Positions 37,590 to 49,492 of a stretch of DNA of 64,000 nucleotides are shown here, piece by piece. Every line of letters starts with the position of its first letter. Within the stretch, counting starts at the first letter, position 1. The notes beneath the pieces were generated by a model. That model searched no databases and had not been told where the DNA came from. It was given only the letters and a program-made list of their open reading frames with translations. Both the position numbers and the translations under genes were made by a program. This DNA comes from Beroe ovata (lineage: Eukaryota > Ctenophora > Nuda > Beroida > Beroidae). Location: contig CAMPET010000002.1 of the NCBI GenBank assembly GCA_946803715.1, forward strand, positions 505,558 through 569,557, in the 5' to 3' direction.

Positions 37590-40110
37590 TTTCAATTGCC
37601 CACAACCTCTCCCCCCTTATTCAACTTTCCCATCCACTCACATCTAACCCACCCCTTCCCCCTCATACTACTTTCTCCTCTTCCAACTGCCTCTGACCCC
37701 TCCCTACATCCCCTCATTCAACTTTCCCTCCAACCTCATCCAAGATGACCCCTCCTCAATGCTCTTTTAATCTCTCCAGCAGCCCATGACAGTTTACAAT
37801 TACAACACAGGTTATCTCCATTCTGTGAGAGGGAAAGAGGGATAGGCCTGCTCAGAGAGAATGTGTCACTGTTGTCCATTCTGATGTTTGAGGTGAATAT
37901 TTAAATAGTGAATGTCTTTCAGATTTTCAAGACACAATGTACATTGTACAATGACCTATCTCTTCCCCCTCTCTCCCCATCAAACTTCTCCCCTCTTTCC
38001 TCATTCAGCTGCCCCCTCTCTCTTCATCAAATTTCATAACTTATCTCCTCTCCTCATCCAGCTTCTTGGAGCCTTCTCTCCTCCCTCCTTATCCAACTTC
38101 AGAACTTCTCCCCTCCCTCCCAATCCCACTTCTCCCCTCTCTCCTCAAACAAATTCTCCTCACCAACATCAGAACTTCTTCCCTCCCTCCCCATCCAACA
38201 TCTCCCTTCTCCTCATCCAAATTTTCATTCAAGTCCCCGCCTGTCTCTCCATTCAATTTCAGAGCTTTCCAGTTCCCCCTCCTCCTCATCCAGCTCCTCG
38301 CTTCCCTCTTCATCTACCTTCAGAACTGCCCCTTCTCTCCTCAGCCAAGTAATCCCCTCTGTCCTCATTCGAGTTCTCCCCTCCCTCATCATCCAATTCC
38401 AGAACTTCTCCTCTCCCTCCTCCCCCCATTCTCATTCAATTTCAGAACTTCTCCTCTCCCTCCTCATCCAACATCTCCCCTCTCTCCTCATCCAAATTTT
38501 CTACTCTTTCATTCAACTCCTCCCCTGTCTCTCCATTCAATTTCAGAGCTTTCCCCTTCCTCCTCATCCAGCTCCTCGCTTCCCTCCTCATCCAACATCT
38601 CCCCTCTCATCATCCAATTTCAGAACNTCCAGCTTCTCCCTAGCTCCCTTTCTGCTCATTCAATCTTATAACTTCTCCCCTCCCTCCTCATTTAGCTGCC
38701 CCCTCTCTCCCATCAAATTTCATAACTTATCCCCAGCTCATCCAGCTTCTTGGAGCCTTCTCTCCTCCCTCCATATCCAACTTCAGAACTTCTCCTCTCC
38801 CTCCCCATCCAACATCTCCCCCTATCTTCATCCAGCTTCTCCCTAGCTCCCTTTTTGCTCATTCAATCTTATAACTTCTCCCCTCTATACTCATCCAACT
38901 TCTCCCTTCCCTCCTTATCCAACTTCCTCCTCTCTCCTTGCCTCCCTCCTCATCCCACTTCTCCCCTCTCTCCTCAAACAAATTCTCCTCACCCTCTTCA
39001 TCTAACATCTCCCCTCCGTCAGTCCCTCATCAACTAACTCTCCCCTCCTCCTCAGTCCCTATCTACGAAACTCATGACACAAGAACACAGATGAGAAAGA
39101 TGGATTTGCTAAAAGAAACTTCAACCCTTTGTCACGTGTGCTACAAATCTTGGTTTCAAGGTAATTGTTCAATATTCGATGTTTCTTGACTTGTTTTTAC
39201 ATTCTTACACTATCAGTGGTGATTATTGCATAATTTCACAGTTTCAGGCAGACTGAAGAGCACATCTGTCGACAGAGTCAACGAATGTGTGTTGGTGTGT
39301 ATGGCTCTTCCTTATCCAACTTCTCATCTATCTTCAAAACTTCCCTCGCCCTCCTCATCCAAGTTCTCCCCTCTCTCCTCAAACAAATTCTCCCCCTCCT
39401 CATCTAACATGTATCCTTCCTCCTCATCCCGCTTCTCCCCTCTATCCTCATCAAACTTCTCCCCTTCCTCCTCATCCGATGTCTACCCTCTCTCCTCAAA
39501 CAAATTCTCCCCTCTTTCCTCATCTAACATGTATCCTTCCTCCTCATCCAGCTCCTCGCTTCCCTCCTCATCTATCTTCAGAACTGCCCCTTCTCTCCTC
39601 ATCCAACTTCTCCCCTCCCTCCTTATTCAACTTCAGAACTTCTCCCCTCCCTCCCCATCCCACTTCTCCCCTCTCTCCTCAAACAAATTCGCCTCACGCT
39701 CCTCATCTAACATCTCCCCTGCGTCAGCCCCTCATCAACTAACTCTCCCCTCCTCCCCAGTCCCTATCCAAGAAACTTATGACACAGGAACACAGATGAG
39801 AAAGATGGATTTGCTAAAAGAAACTTCAACCCTTTGTCACGTGTGCTACAAATCTNGTCATCTATCATATTCCTTGCTTCTTCTGATTCCTCTCGGATAT
39901 TTTGAATACTATCAGGATTCACTACTGTTAAGTATTGTGATGAGTATATTATGTATTGTGAGGATTCAATGTAAGTTATTCATTGAAATGAGAAGAAACT
40001 CCTGTCTTCCCTCCTGATCCAACATCTCCCCAGTCCCCTTCTCCCTCTTCTAACTTCCCTTGACTCCTTTTCTAACTTCTCCACTAGTCCCCTCCCACCC
40101 TCCCTAACCC
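37590..40110. repeat. Pyrimidine-rich degenerate tandem tract
   Basis: About 2.5 kb of plus-strand C/T-rich repeats built on units like CTTCTCCCCTCTCTCCTCATC. They give long open frames of Pro/Ser/Leu that are not genes. Larger sub-blocks are duplicated (about 38.74-39.16 kb against about 39.54-39.86 kb). Single N at 38627 and 39856. Confidence 0.85.
39051..39160 (+). other. Exon-like segment with CxxC motif, duplicated at ~39759-39858
   Basis: After a pyrimidine tract and CAG, an open segment reads PIYETHDTRTQMRKMDLLKE followed by TSTLCHVCYKSWFQ and a GTAATT donor-like site. It is almost identical in the second copy, which ends at an N. It may be an exon of an unfound plus-strand gene or a non-coding part of the repeat. 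Confidence 0.25.
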
Positions 40111-40160
40111 TTCCCGATTTGTTTTATTGCTTTCTGCCTACAACTCCGACATTTTACAAT

Positions 40161-40232
40161 TTGTCGATCGATGATAGACCCTGTCGAGAATTTCGTTTTG
40201 CGCGCTTGCATCAGCGGTCTAGCATCGCCAGA
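40161..40232. repeat. CGATCGATGATAG...CTGTCGAG element, compact copy
   Basis: 72 bp from TTGTCGATCGATGATAGACC through GTCGAGAATTTCGTTTTGCG to GCGGTCTAGCATCGCCAGAC. The cleanest of four copies in the window. Confidence 0.6.
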
Positions 40233-41262
40233 CAATTTACAATCCATGATCACCATGATTTTCATGAAAAATTTTCCATTCCAGATAGATGGCTCAGCAG
40301 CGCGCTACAAATGACAAAATCATTAATAAAGCATTCATTGTAAGCATTCACTTTGTCAGAAACGGCTTATGTCATACTTTATACCAATTTAAGGCGGGAA
40401 TCAGCATTTTTTCACAATCCAAGAGCATCAGATTATCATACTTTCAAGAAAACCAATTCTTCACTTCAGCTGAGTGAGATCTAATGTCTCTTTGGTGTTT
40501 AGATTCGCGCGAAGGTGGAGAATTGCGCGTGTTAACGTCTTACGTACGGTGTTCCTGAAGGTCCCTTATTCAGTACACATTTTATACTATTCATAGCTGC
40601 TTATAAGGGACCTTCTCGTACAAATCGGTGTTCTGCAAGGCCCCATGTCGCGCGCAACGCGCGGATTACTTCCTCAAGAATGAAAATATTTGGCGATCGC
40701 GCCTTCCTGCAAAACACGTGTGAGGGCTCAATGAATATTGCAAATGTTTGGCAACACATTCAGGCAGGTGTGAAGTGAGCTCACCGAGTCACAGATCCAT
40801 TGACCACTGGGCCTCTTCATTAGTTCGGCTTCATTCTTGTCTATCGTCATGCACATGACAAGTGAAACAACTCTTCTACCAACCAAATGTAAAACTATCT
40901 ATGATTCTTCACAAGAGGCTCATAATCTCACTAATTTTACAGATCTCAATCGGACTTCTTTCACCAAATGTCTTCATAAATTAAGCTATTAGATACCACA
41001 CAACGACCTGATAGAGGATAGTCTATCGGCCAGTTTAAAACCATTGAGTTTCACTCAATCATCTTTCAAAGAAGATGAGGATTCCTCAGATTACGTAACG
41101 TCAGTTATCTGAAAATGAGGGGATGTTAGATATATTCTCATACTTTGGGCATAAGGAGACTGGAANGCCAGGCGGCAGGCCTTGCAATGCTAGGCCTTTT
41201 CACGCGAGCCGCAAAGCGGTGAGCATCAGCAGGTTGAGTGGGAAGCCCGGGCCTATCGTTGA

Positions 41263-41375
41263 CAGGCCTTGTCAGATGTTACCTGACCTGTTTCTCGCAT
41301 GAGCGCGCCTTCATCGGCTTTCGATGAAGGCGCGCGCGAGAAACTGAGGTCAGATAAAATCTGACAAGACAGGCC
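41263..41375. repeat. Foldback element, TTGTCAGAT...GCGCGC family
   Basis: The left arm runs CAGGCCTTGTCAGATGTTAC, CTGACCTGTTTCTCGC and GCGCGCCTTCATCG. The right arm is the near complement: CGATGAAGGCGCGCGCGAGA, AACTGAGGTCAGATAAAATC, TGACAAGACAGGCC. A long imperfect hairpin with GCGCGC arms. Related to 62829-62951. Confidence 0.7.
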
Positions 41376-41699
41376 AGTAAAAACTGCGCTCCGCGCACGA
41401 ATAGAATTGGTGAATTTGGATTTTGGAATATCAAGGATTTTTTTAAATAAATGGTTCAATACAGCAAAATGAATTTTGTTGTGCTGTATTCAGTAGATTT
41501 TGTGGTGTATTATATTTCGCTCACAACTTGCCAGGGAAGCATTTTACCCTACATCACATGGGGTGATTCAGAATCAGTATCTAAAAATACATCGACTCAT
41601 GTCTGTTATACCGAAAAAGAGACAAAAATAAGAAAAATTTGGGCAATGAATTTAGTACAAGTGGCATTACATTTCAAGTGATAGATTATCAATATCATT

Positions 41700-41770
41700 T
41701 TAGGGGTTTTCCCTACCATCAGCACCGCTCAATAGTAATTCCTCCAGACAAGGGTAGGGAGTAACCCTAC
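41700..41770. repeat. Element with CCCTACC/GGTAGGG inverted ends
   Basis: TTTAGGGGTTTTCCCTACC at the left and AAGGGTAGGG..TAACCCTACAA at the right, the same end pattern as 15181-15245 and 62727-62830. Confidence 0.4.
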
Positions 41771-42605
41771 AATCTATATAAATAATCAATTAGGTGTCAA
41801 GGTATCAGAAGCTAAGTTACTTTGATATGAGTTGAAAAATTTAATTGGATGATATGCATTGATTGTTGACTAGTAGCAGTACCTGTTTCAGATGATTAGA
41901 AATTGGAATCAGTGAGACACATTATTAATACTATTATTATTAAAATCTAGTATATTTACAGATTGCCTACAATGCACAGATAAGTAACCAAATGTAAGTC
42001 CCCAATAAATACATCAAAATCCTATAAATTTAAATGTAATAACTCTGAAATCGCAACATTCAATAAATCAGAAGTCCATAAACATTTCCTGCATGGACTC
42101 ACTAAAAGGGGGAATTAAAGTACGCGTATTTGAAGTTGGCCGGTCATATTGGACATTCGCGCGCGATTAAAAGTCGGTTTTGAGAATGTTCCACTGGAGT
42201 CACAGAATTATACTGTGCGCGCGGACAATTTCCGCGAAAGATGGATCAAAAGACAGCTTCGTTTATAGAATCTCATGTTTGGAGGATGTAGCAAAGATTG
42301 AACCTGAATCTGTAGCAATGTCAGGAATCTCATATCCACGCCTCAGATACATTTCCTTGNCTTGTTACTGTGAGGGGAAGCTTAACCATGGGTCTAACCA
42401 TCTTCACTTAAAGCCCATTACAAGATAATATACAATCAAATAATACCTAATAAGTTGGAATGAACCCTGTTGACTTAAAAGAAATACCCTGTTAAATTGA
42501 GCCTATGTGATAGGGGGAAATGGGCTTCACACCAAACTGTTACAATACTACAACTCTAGTTACTTCTGGAAACTGAAACTTACTACATAGATACAAATGT
42601 CTATC

Positions 42606-42960
42606 TAAATTATGGTTTCAACAAGATCTTCCTTCTAAAATTTATCACCTTGGATTCAATGATCCCAATAACCTTTTCGATGAAGATATCATCCCTGGCA
42701 CAATTTAGGAGAGTGATGTGGTCATGAATCAGATCCTCTTCTTTATCCACTCCGTTCCCAGCAACCAACCTATCCAAAACCGCCCCCCCTAAGTTCCTGA
42801 TCAACAAGTGGGCATTCTGCAACAATGTGGAATGCATCTTGACCTGCTTCCTCACACTGGCATAAGCCTGTTGGGAATTTCCTTGCATTGTAGCGATTAA
42901 GGAACAAGTGAGACACAGTCAATTGAATTTCTCCCAGTGGCAAGTGCCCACTCACAGATC
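42606..42960 (-). pseudogene. Relic of a non-LTR retrotransposon (reverse transcriptase 3' end)
   Basis: A minus-strand frame reads LFLNRYNARKFPTGLCQCEE and then DAFHIVAECPLVDQELRG. The C-x-C...H-x4-C knuckle after an LFLNRY-type segment is typical of the C-terminus of LINE-type ORF2. The frame breaks at a G7 run (plus strand 42782-42788) and continues in another frame as VLDRLVAGNGVDKEEDLIHD to a stop near 42610. Truncated and frameshifted, so inactive. Confidence 0.45.
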
Positions 42961-44463
42961 ACTTACTAAATCTACTAAATCTACTAAATCTAATTTCAGG
43001 ACTGTGGTCCTTGCTTCACATTCCATTGTGATGAGAGATGTTACTACTCTGTTACTAGATGGTACTGGCTGAGCCTCTTGTTGCATTACTGGCTATAGTT
43101 GTGTACATATGCTTTGCTTTCAATTAACTTTGTAATGGAATTGAATGCACAGATTCTTGAAAGCTTGAATTGATCGCTTCACATATGCTGTGACACAAGG
43201 TCAACTGATAACTGAATTTGTCTCACTTTGTACATCTCAAACCTACTGATAAATCCACATTTTAACTATTGTAGAAGGCTCACTCAGAGCTTTCAGAAGT
43301 TGATTCTAGCTCAGTTAATTCAATACCAATTTTCTTCAAAACTTAAGTCAGGTGCATCCGAATCTGTTGCTGTATGGCTGAAAAGAAACAAAATCCACTC
43401 TTCTAAAGTACCTCTTTCAATGAATTTAATATGTTTGGTTGCTCTTAATGACTTACCTTATCCTCTTATCCTGTGTCAACTGTATGATTGGTAGTAGTCT
43501 GGTTATTCAGATGTACAAGAATCAATTTTCCAGTTTTTTCAAAAATCAAATGCTGCTACTGTTGCTGATGATGATCTTCCATGTTGAAAGGGCACAGTCT
43601 AGAAGATGCTAACAGATGATCATATCTTAAAGCCTACCAGAGAAGCCACATCCATCCTTCACACAGATTCCCACTCAACTCTTCTCTATGATGGAAGTGA
43701 AGTATAAAGGGTACTCAACAGCACTGTTGTTGTTATTATAGAAATTACTTAAACAACTACTGAAGTCTTAGATCAAAGGAAGCTTTTAGTATATGAACAA
43801 ATAAGACTTACTTCTATCATTGTTTTGAACTAATAAGATCAGTATCGACAAATTTCATTCTTGTGTTCCAAAGCTGTTTATGATGATAGTAATTTAAACT
43901 TTCATATTACAGTGGCACATCAAGTTAAATTAATGCACAGCTGTGCCATGAAAACAACATAATCAAACATATCGTTGACAGTGCACCTTGCATTTGAAAT
44001 AAATCTAAATGAATACAGATAAAAAGCTCTTGGCTTTATTTAAACACCCCGAAAGCTGAGGTAGGTATTTGACTGATGATGCCTGCACAGTGCACACCAC
44101 TCATCTTGGTGCGGTGTGATTCATTTAGATCTTGCTGCTCACCACAATGTTTAATGTTTACTCAAAGTGATCTTGTTGGTATTCAAGTACGGAGTAGGAG
44201 AAAAGTCTTGCAGATTGATGTCTCAAAAGAATCTTTCTTTTCTGAAATATATCTTATCATGAAGTATAAATATAATAGATTTTTTTATTATTTTTTATGA
44301 GAGGGTAGTATGGTGTAAAAACGAAAAGCCATGGGTATGCTTTTTACGTCTACAGCTTCCTTCAAAGTCTATTGTAGAGAACCTAGACTCACTCATAGAT
44401 TAAGTTAAGTACGTGGTGAAGAACCACACCCTTCATGAGGTGACACTTTCAAACAGATGGGAA
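42961..44463. other. Intergenic, no gene seen
   Basis: AT-rich sequence with short frames only. A frame at 43228-43494 has no recognisable motif and may be further transposon debris. Confidence 0.4.
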
Positions 44464-44602
44464 CTAGACTTGTTCGGTAGATGTAGGTACAGGAGCCGGG
44501 GAACATTCCTTTCACGAAATGTTTTCTATCTGTTGTCCCTGCAGTCTGCCAGATTTCCTACCTAGCTCCCCTGCAAAAGCTGCCTACCGAAACAGTCTAG
44601 CT
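44464..44602. repeat. 139-bp foldback with ~18-bp inverted ends
   Basis: ACTAGACTTGTTCGGTAG at 44464-44481 faces CTACCGAAACAGTCTAGCT at 44584-44602, with weaker complementarity inside. MITE-like. About 320 bp upstream of the C9orf78 start. Confidence 0.5.
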
Positions 44603-44926
44603 CTCTATCCTAGCTAATCACTCATAACAACAAGGTCAAGGTCAAATCCCCCCTCCCCTGGCCTCTGTAATCAAGCATAATCATTTGGAAACCCCCTTCA
44701 GCTGATAACATAATTTGTGAATGGGCCTTTATGCATTCAAAATAGAAGCACAGGAAATGGGCTTGTCTCAGACTATAGGCAAATACTTCTTGCATCATAA
44801 CCTCCTATTCTGATAGCATACGCAGGCCATGACCAACACAAATGATAATGCCAAATCATAAAAGCGATGTTATATTTAGAAACAGAGTCATTTATTACAA
44901 TAATTTACTTCAGCTAGTTATGAGTC

Positions 44927-46687
44927 ATGGCTAAAAGAATATACAGAAAAAGGCGCAAATCTTCTGGCAGCAGCTCCGACATTGAGCCAAGTGAGCTTCC
45001 AAAGAAGGTCTGTGATATCAAAGACATTCAGAAAGGCAGAGCTAGGCCAAGTGGAATAAATGCCGTTTCACTAGCTGTTGGCAGGATAGTCTCTCAAGAA
45101 GAAGCTTTATCTGGAAACGTTGTTGGCCACTCAACCAATAAACAATGTGAAAAATCAGAAGAAAGATATGGCCTCCAAGTTGGTAACACATTTAGTGCTG
45201 AATCTAATCAGAAAGAGGAAGATCATATCATGCATCGATATATCGAAAACAAACTTGCTCAGCGTAGGGGTGGGTACTTTTCACCCTATTTACTTATTGG
45301 AAACAAATATATTAAAACTGCAATGTACGACTTGATGTTGAGATTTCATAAGACTTCATCAACATTCAAATGTTATATTGAGTATCTGATGATCAGTTAG
45401 GTACTAAATCCAAACATGAAGCATCATGTCATCATGAACTATATGTCTGTCATATTATTATATGTGTACTAAAAAACTCGTCAAGAGGACGTGATACACT
45501 CCCTATTGGATACGATAACAGGACGTACATTTGAAACGACAATTAACACACTTATGTTTACAAACTCATTTGTTTCGTCATCTGCTAAAGAAAAACGTGC
45601 ATGCAGGAAAATCTGCACATGAAACTCTTGTGACGTGTGCATGGGCTTGAGCCTGGGCTTTAGTTGACTTGATGCGATACATAATCGAAACTCAGAATTT
45701 ATGAAGGAGCATTTGGAAACAAATCGCCCATTTCATAATGATGATTGTATCTGACCAGTTGTTTGACTTCCGTTTATTTGTTTAGCACAATTGTTGACAG
45801 CGAAGTAATTTAGCGTAGTACACCCAAAACCTATCAAGATTAAGGTGATCATTGCTGATTTCCTATCAACAGAGAGGACAACGTAATCACTTATCAAAGC
45901 ATCATCATCAAAACTGAGCTTCCTGCAGCTGTTCGCTTCTACAGTGTTACTGTGGCAACGCTTATTATAGTCCAAAATCTGAACGTGCAACACTGCAACA
46001 CACTCAGTTTCGTGACGTACAAACAGACACACAACCAGACAATTATAATATAGATATATCAAGGACTAGGAGCTAATGAGGGATATTTAATTGTTTCTAT
46101 GATACTCTGTCACGTACCCCTTACTCAGTATCTCCCCCATATTTTCAATCAATTTCATTAGGTATAACACATGTTTTTTTAAAATTTTAGTTTGACATCA
46201 GTTTCATATTGTAACAGGTGTCAAATCGAGCTCTGAAGTAGAGGATCAGTATCAACAGAGAATCAATGAACTTTTCAAAGTTCCTGACCACTTGCAGACA
46301 CACAATGTCTCACTCACTGAAGATATGCTTAGTGATCAAGTTCTTACAGGTTCTTACCTTTTATGTGCTGTGACTGCATGCAGTATGCACAAAACACATA
46401 TACACAATACACATATATGCCCACTGCACAGGCTCATCAATCTTTTGACTTACTTTGTTTTACCAGGAATTCCTGAAGTGGATCTTGGACTCAGTACGAA
46501 AATACAGAATATTGAGAAAACTGATCAGGCTTTAAACTCTCTCTCCAGTTCCAAACCAGTAGACAGTAGCTCACAAGAAATAGAAGAAACTGTTCCTCGA
46601 AACTATACTCATGATTATGCTCGTCTTGATAAAATAAACCATTCTAAAGCTGCCTTGAACATCTTGAAGGATGATCGATATGTGTGA
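44927..46687 (+). CDS. C9orf78: Splicing factor C9orf78 / TLS1 homolog
   Basis: Three exons, 44927-45269, 46218-46349 and 46467-46687, join in phase 1 and give 231 residues (289 in human). It starts MAKRIYRKRRKSSGSSS. Then come RPSGINAVSLAVG (human RPNGVSAVALLVG), VGNTFSAESNQKEED (human LGTSFSAETNRRDED) and, across the second junction, LTGIPEVDLGLSTKIQNI (human LSGIPEVDLGIDAKIKNI). C9orf78 is a disordered protein that binds PRPF8 and SNRNP200 in the spliceosome and influences 3' splice-site choice; fission yeast Tls1 acts with Brr2. The C-terminus is shorter than human. The exon 1 donor is GTGGGT; the second is GTTCTT, which is weak, but the join is certain from homology. ADAR starts 293 bp downstream on the same strand. 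Confidence 0.93.
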
Positions 46688-46980
46688 CAAAGAATCAATA
46701 TGCCATAATTGTTTTTGCTGTGGATATGCAACTGTAGGTTTCACTGTTGCTTTCATATTTCATATATGCGACACTTTATAACTGAGTTCTTGAATATATA
46801 TTTTTGATGATCACAGAAAACGCTTGACAAAGTTGTGTGGAGTCTTATGTCATATATTGGTATGTCAAGTGGACATTGTCGGTTGTCCACATAAACTTCT
46901 TACTCTACGAATGGAAATAAGAGTCTGTTTTCTGTGATCTATCAAAAGTACTTGTTCAGAAACTCAAGTATAAAGATCAT

Positions 46981-49002
46981 ATGGCAAAAAAGAGAAGAGT
47001 TCAGCAATTCTTGGATGAAGATGATGATGAATCTAAAGGAACTGGAAAGTTCGTAATTCCTAAAATAAATCATAATAGTGATAAAGAAACTATCGAGAGT
47101 GAGACTGTTCCTATTGATCCGATAGAGTGTTCCCGGGAAATCAAGAGACCAAAAATTGATTTAAAGTCTGAAAAAGTCAAGTTTTGGAGTGAGAAGAACA
47201 CAGCTCCCAACAACTTTGGGATCGTTAATAAAAACCCAGTATCTATCATCAATGAGAAATATCCATGTGCTGAATGGATCGAAGGTGAACAGATATCCCG
47301 AGATGGAAAATTTCTTTTCTCTGTAACACTTCATATCAATGGCGAGTTCTATGACGGTACGGCCCCAAGCAAAAAAGAGGCCAAGAGATTAGCAGCGTCA
47401 GACTGTATTATGCAGAGGCTCGGGCTCGTTTCTAATTTTGGAATAAAAGAAGAGAGTTGTGATGAGAAGGCGATTGATCCTGTCCACCCTGTCTGTAAAC
47501 CTGCCCAGATCGATGAGGGAGGTGGTTCTGTGAAAGCCATATCATTTGCTGAGGGGCATAGCCCTGTTATGATCGTGAATCAGACATATGGTCCATCAGC
47601 CTGTGTGTACGAAGTAACTGAAGGTCCAAAAAATGGTAATACGCCCTCATTTGTATGCAAACTTACATTAAATGGTCAAATATATGAAGGCGTTGCCACA
47701 AATAAAAAGAAAGCAAAGCAGGTTTGTGCTTCAAAAGCCCTGGCTAGCATTGGGTATTCTATATCGTACAACGAAAGTGACTTGAAGCAAGAAGTTACAA
47801 AGGAAATGCCTAAAATCGAAATTCAGCATCAACTGTTTGCTGACAAAGTTGCCTCCCTTGCTCAAAAGAAGTTTGAAGAACTCTGTGTACATCTCAAAGA
47901 TCATCAAAAGAAGAAGAAGGTTCTAGCAGCTGCAATTCTATATAATGATTTCAGTGACAGTAATGAAAGTTTCAAAGCCGATGGTGACATGGAAGTAATC
48001 GCAATCACAACTGGCACTAAAGTTTTGGGTGGTGACTTCCTGGGTGTTGATGGAAAGGCTCTGAATGATAGCCATGCTGAAATTCAGATCAGAAGGTGCA
48101 TCATAAAGTTCCTGTATGGCCAGTTGAAAGCTTTTAATGACAAACGAAGTTCTGTTTTGGAATTGAAGGATGGAAAATACAAGCTAAAAGATGAGTTCAC
48201 TCTTCATTTGTACATCAATACTGCGCCTTGCGGTGATGCACGAATATATAGTCCAAAACAAGAGGGTGAGCAAGCTCAGGTTGTGGACAAAGATGGTCAC
48301 CCTAATCGTTCTAATAGGGGTCAACTCCGAACAAAAATTGAGAGTGGAGAAGGCACCATACCTGTTATGAAAGCAGGAGAAGCAGTGTTAACTTGGGATG
48401 GTATTCTTGCAGGGCAGAGACTAAGGACAATGTCTTGTAGTGATAAATTATGTCGATCAAATGTCCTTGGAATACAAGGTTGCTTACTATCCCATTTCAT
48501 GAACCCAGTATATTACTCATCAATAATTGTTGGGAGGTTATTCAGTTTTTCACATCTGTCAAGAGCAATTTATGGCAGGCTTCAGGTGGAGGGTATTGAG
48601 TCAATGCTTCCTCCTAGCTATCGCGTGAATGTCCCACTTTTGTTGCCTGTAACTACTGCAGAACCTAGATCAGTTTCAAAAGCTTCGAACTTTTGCTTCA
48701 ATTGGACTTATGGCGACACAGTTCCTGAAGCAACCAAAACTACAGATGGGAAAGTTGATGATGGCAAGATGTCACAATCAAGAATTTGCAAGAATTCGTT
48801 ATTCCGACTCTTCCTCGCCGAATGTAAAACACAAAATATCTTTGATAAGTTCAAAGACAAACTGTATTGTGAAGCTAAAAATGATGCTGCGGAATATAGC
48901 AAAGTCAAAATGATGCTCATGGAACACTTTTTAAATCAGGGATATGGCTGTTGGGTGAAAAAACCTATAGAGCAAAGCATGTTTGGCATAATGTTGGAAT
49001 AA
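46981..49002 (+). CDS. ADAR: Adenosine deaminase acting on RNA (ADAR2-type), intronless
   Basis: A single 673-residue frame. Residues about 85-148 and 194-258 are two dsRNA-binding domains ([11 protein letters not shown] and [11 protein letters not shown] starts, each ending in KK/EAK...A helices). The deaminase spans about 335-673. Zinc ligands and catalytic Glu are in LNDSHAEI (365-367), C417 in APCGDAR and C486 in SCSDK. The base-flipping loop is ESGEGTIPV (454-462). It converts adenosine to inosine in double-stranded RNA. Two dsRBDs without a Z-alpha domain give the ADAR2/ADARB1 layout. The N-terminus is basic and acidic (KKRR, DEDDDE), a likely nuclear signal. All catalytic residues are kept, so it should be active. 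Lack of any intron among multi-exon neighbours suggests retroposition or intron loss. It follows C9orf78 closely on the same strand. Confidence 0.98.
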   Translation: MAKKRRVQQFLDEDDDESKGTGKFVIPKINHNSDKETIESETVPIDPIECSREIKRPKIDLKSEKVKFWSEKNTAPNNFGIVNKNPVSIINEKYPCAEWIEGEQISRDGKFLFSVTLHINGEFYDGTAPSKKEAKRLAASDCIMQRLGLVSNFGIKEESCDEKAIDPVHPVCKPAQIDEGGGSVKAISFAEGHSPVMIVNQTYGPSACVYEVTEGPKNGNTPSFVCKLTLNGQIYEGVATNKKKAKQVCASKALASIGYSISYNESDLKQEVTKEMPKIEIQHQLFADKVASLAQKKFEELCVHLKDHQKKKKVLAAAILYNDFSDSNESFKADGDMEVIAITTGTKVLGGDFLGVDGKALNDSHAEIQIRRCIIKFLYGQLKAFNDKRSSVLELKDGKYKLKDEFTLHLYINTAPCGDARIYSPKQEGEQAQVVDKDGHPNRSNRGQLRTKIESGEGTIPVMKAGEAVLTWDGILAGQRLRTMSCSDKLCRSNVLGIQGCLLSHFMNPVYYSSIIVGRLFSFSHLSRAIYGRLQVEGIESMLPPSYRVNVPLLLPVTTAEPRSVSKASNFCFNWTYGDTVPEATKTTDGKVDDGKMSQSRICKNSLFRLFLAECKTQNIFDKFKDKLYCEAKNDAAEYSKVKMMLMEHFLNQGYGCWVKKPIEQSMFGIMLE

Positions 49003-49411
49003 TTTTCCCAATCTGATTCATAGATCGAAATCTATGATCATCATCTGAGTTGACTGCCATCTGTTTTAGAATATTTCCCTTATTTTTTAGTGTGATCATG
49101 TAAACATGTCAACAGAGCTGCAATTATTTTCAGTTTCAGAGGCATTTTTCAGTGTCTGAAATGATTTTTCATCAGCTGTAATGTTTTTCAGTGTCAAAGT
49201 GTCAAGGGCATTTGATCTGTGACCTTAACGAACTAAATCAGTGAGAGATAAAATTTTGAATTATCTACTCTTGTCCCTCACACTTTTATTTCACAGTTGA
49301 TCATTTTTCGCAATTTTTGACATTGTTTAATTATTTTTACCATTAATGAGTATGGTAAGGGTATGACTTGTGATATGTCATTTGAATGTTTAGACCCACC
49401 TCGCATGAAAG
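49003..49411. other. ADAR 3' flank / STARD7 upstream region
   Basis: AT-rich. Repeats of tttttcagtgt-like sequence at 49130-49190. No canonical AATAAA was seen close to the ADAR stop. Confidence 0.4.
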
Positions 49412-49419
49412 TATAAAAG
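49412..49419 (+). promoter_or_regulatory. TATA box of the STARD7-like gene
   Basis: TATAAAAG, 81 bp before ATG 49493. A start site about 30 bp downstream would fall after the in-frame ATG at 49430, which favours 49493 as the start codon. Confidence 0.5.
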
Positions 49420-49492
49420 GTGGGTTCAAATGACGTCTGTGCTACCAGAACCTGCTTCATATCGACATATCCCTCAGCTATGTCTCACCATC

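Noticed and set aside
37912-40017. Long plus-strand frames of 95-263 codons rich in Ser/Pro/Leu
   Set aside because: Products of the C/T-rich tandem repeat; composition follows the repeat and all three frames stay open.
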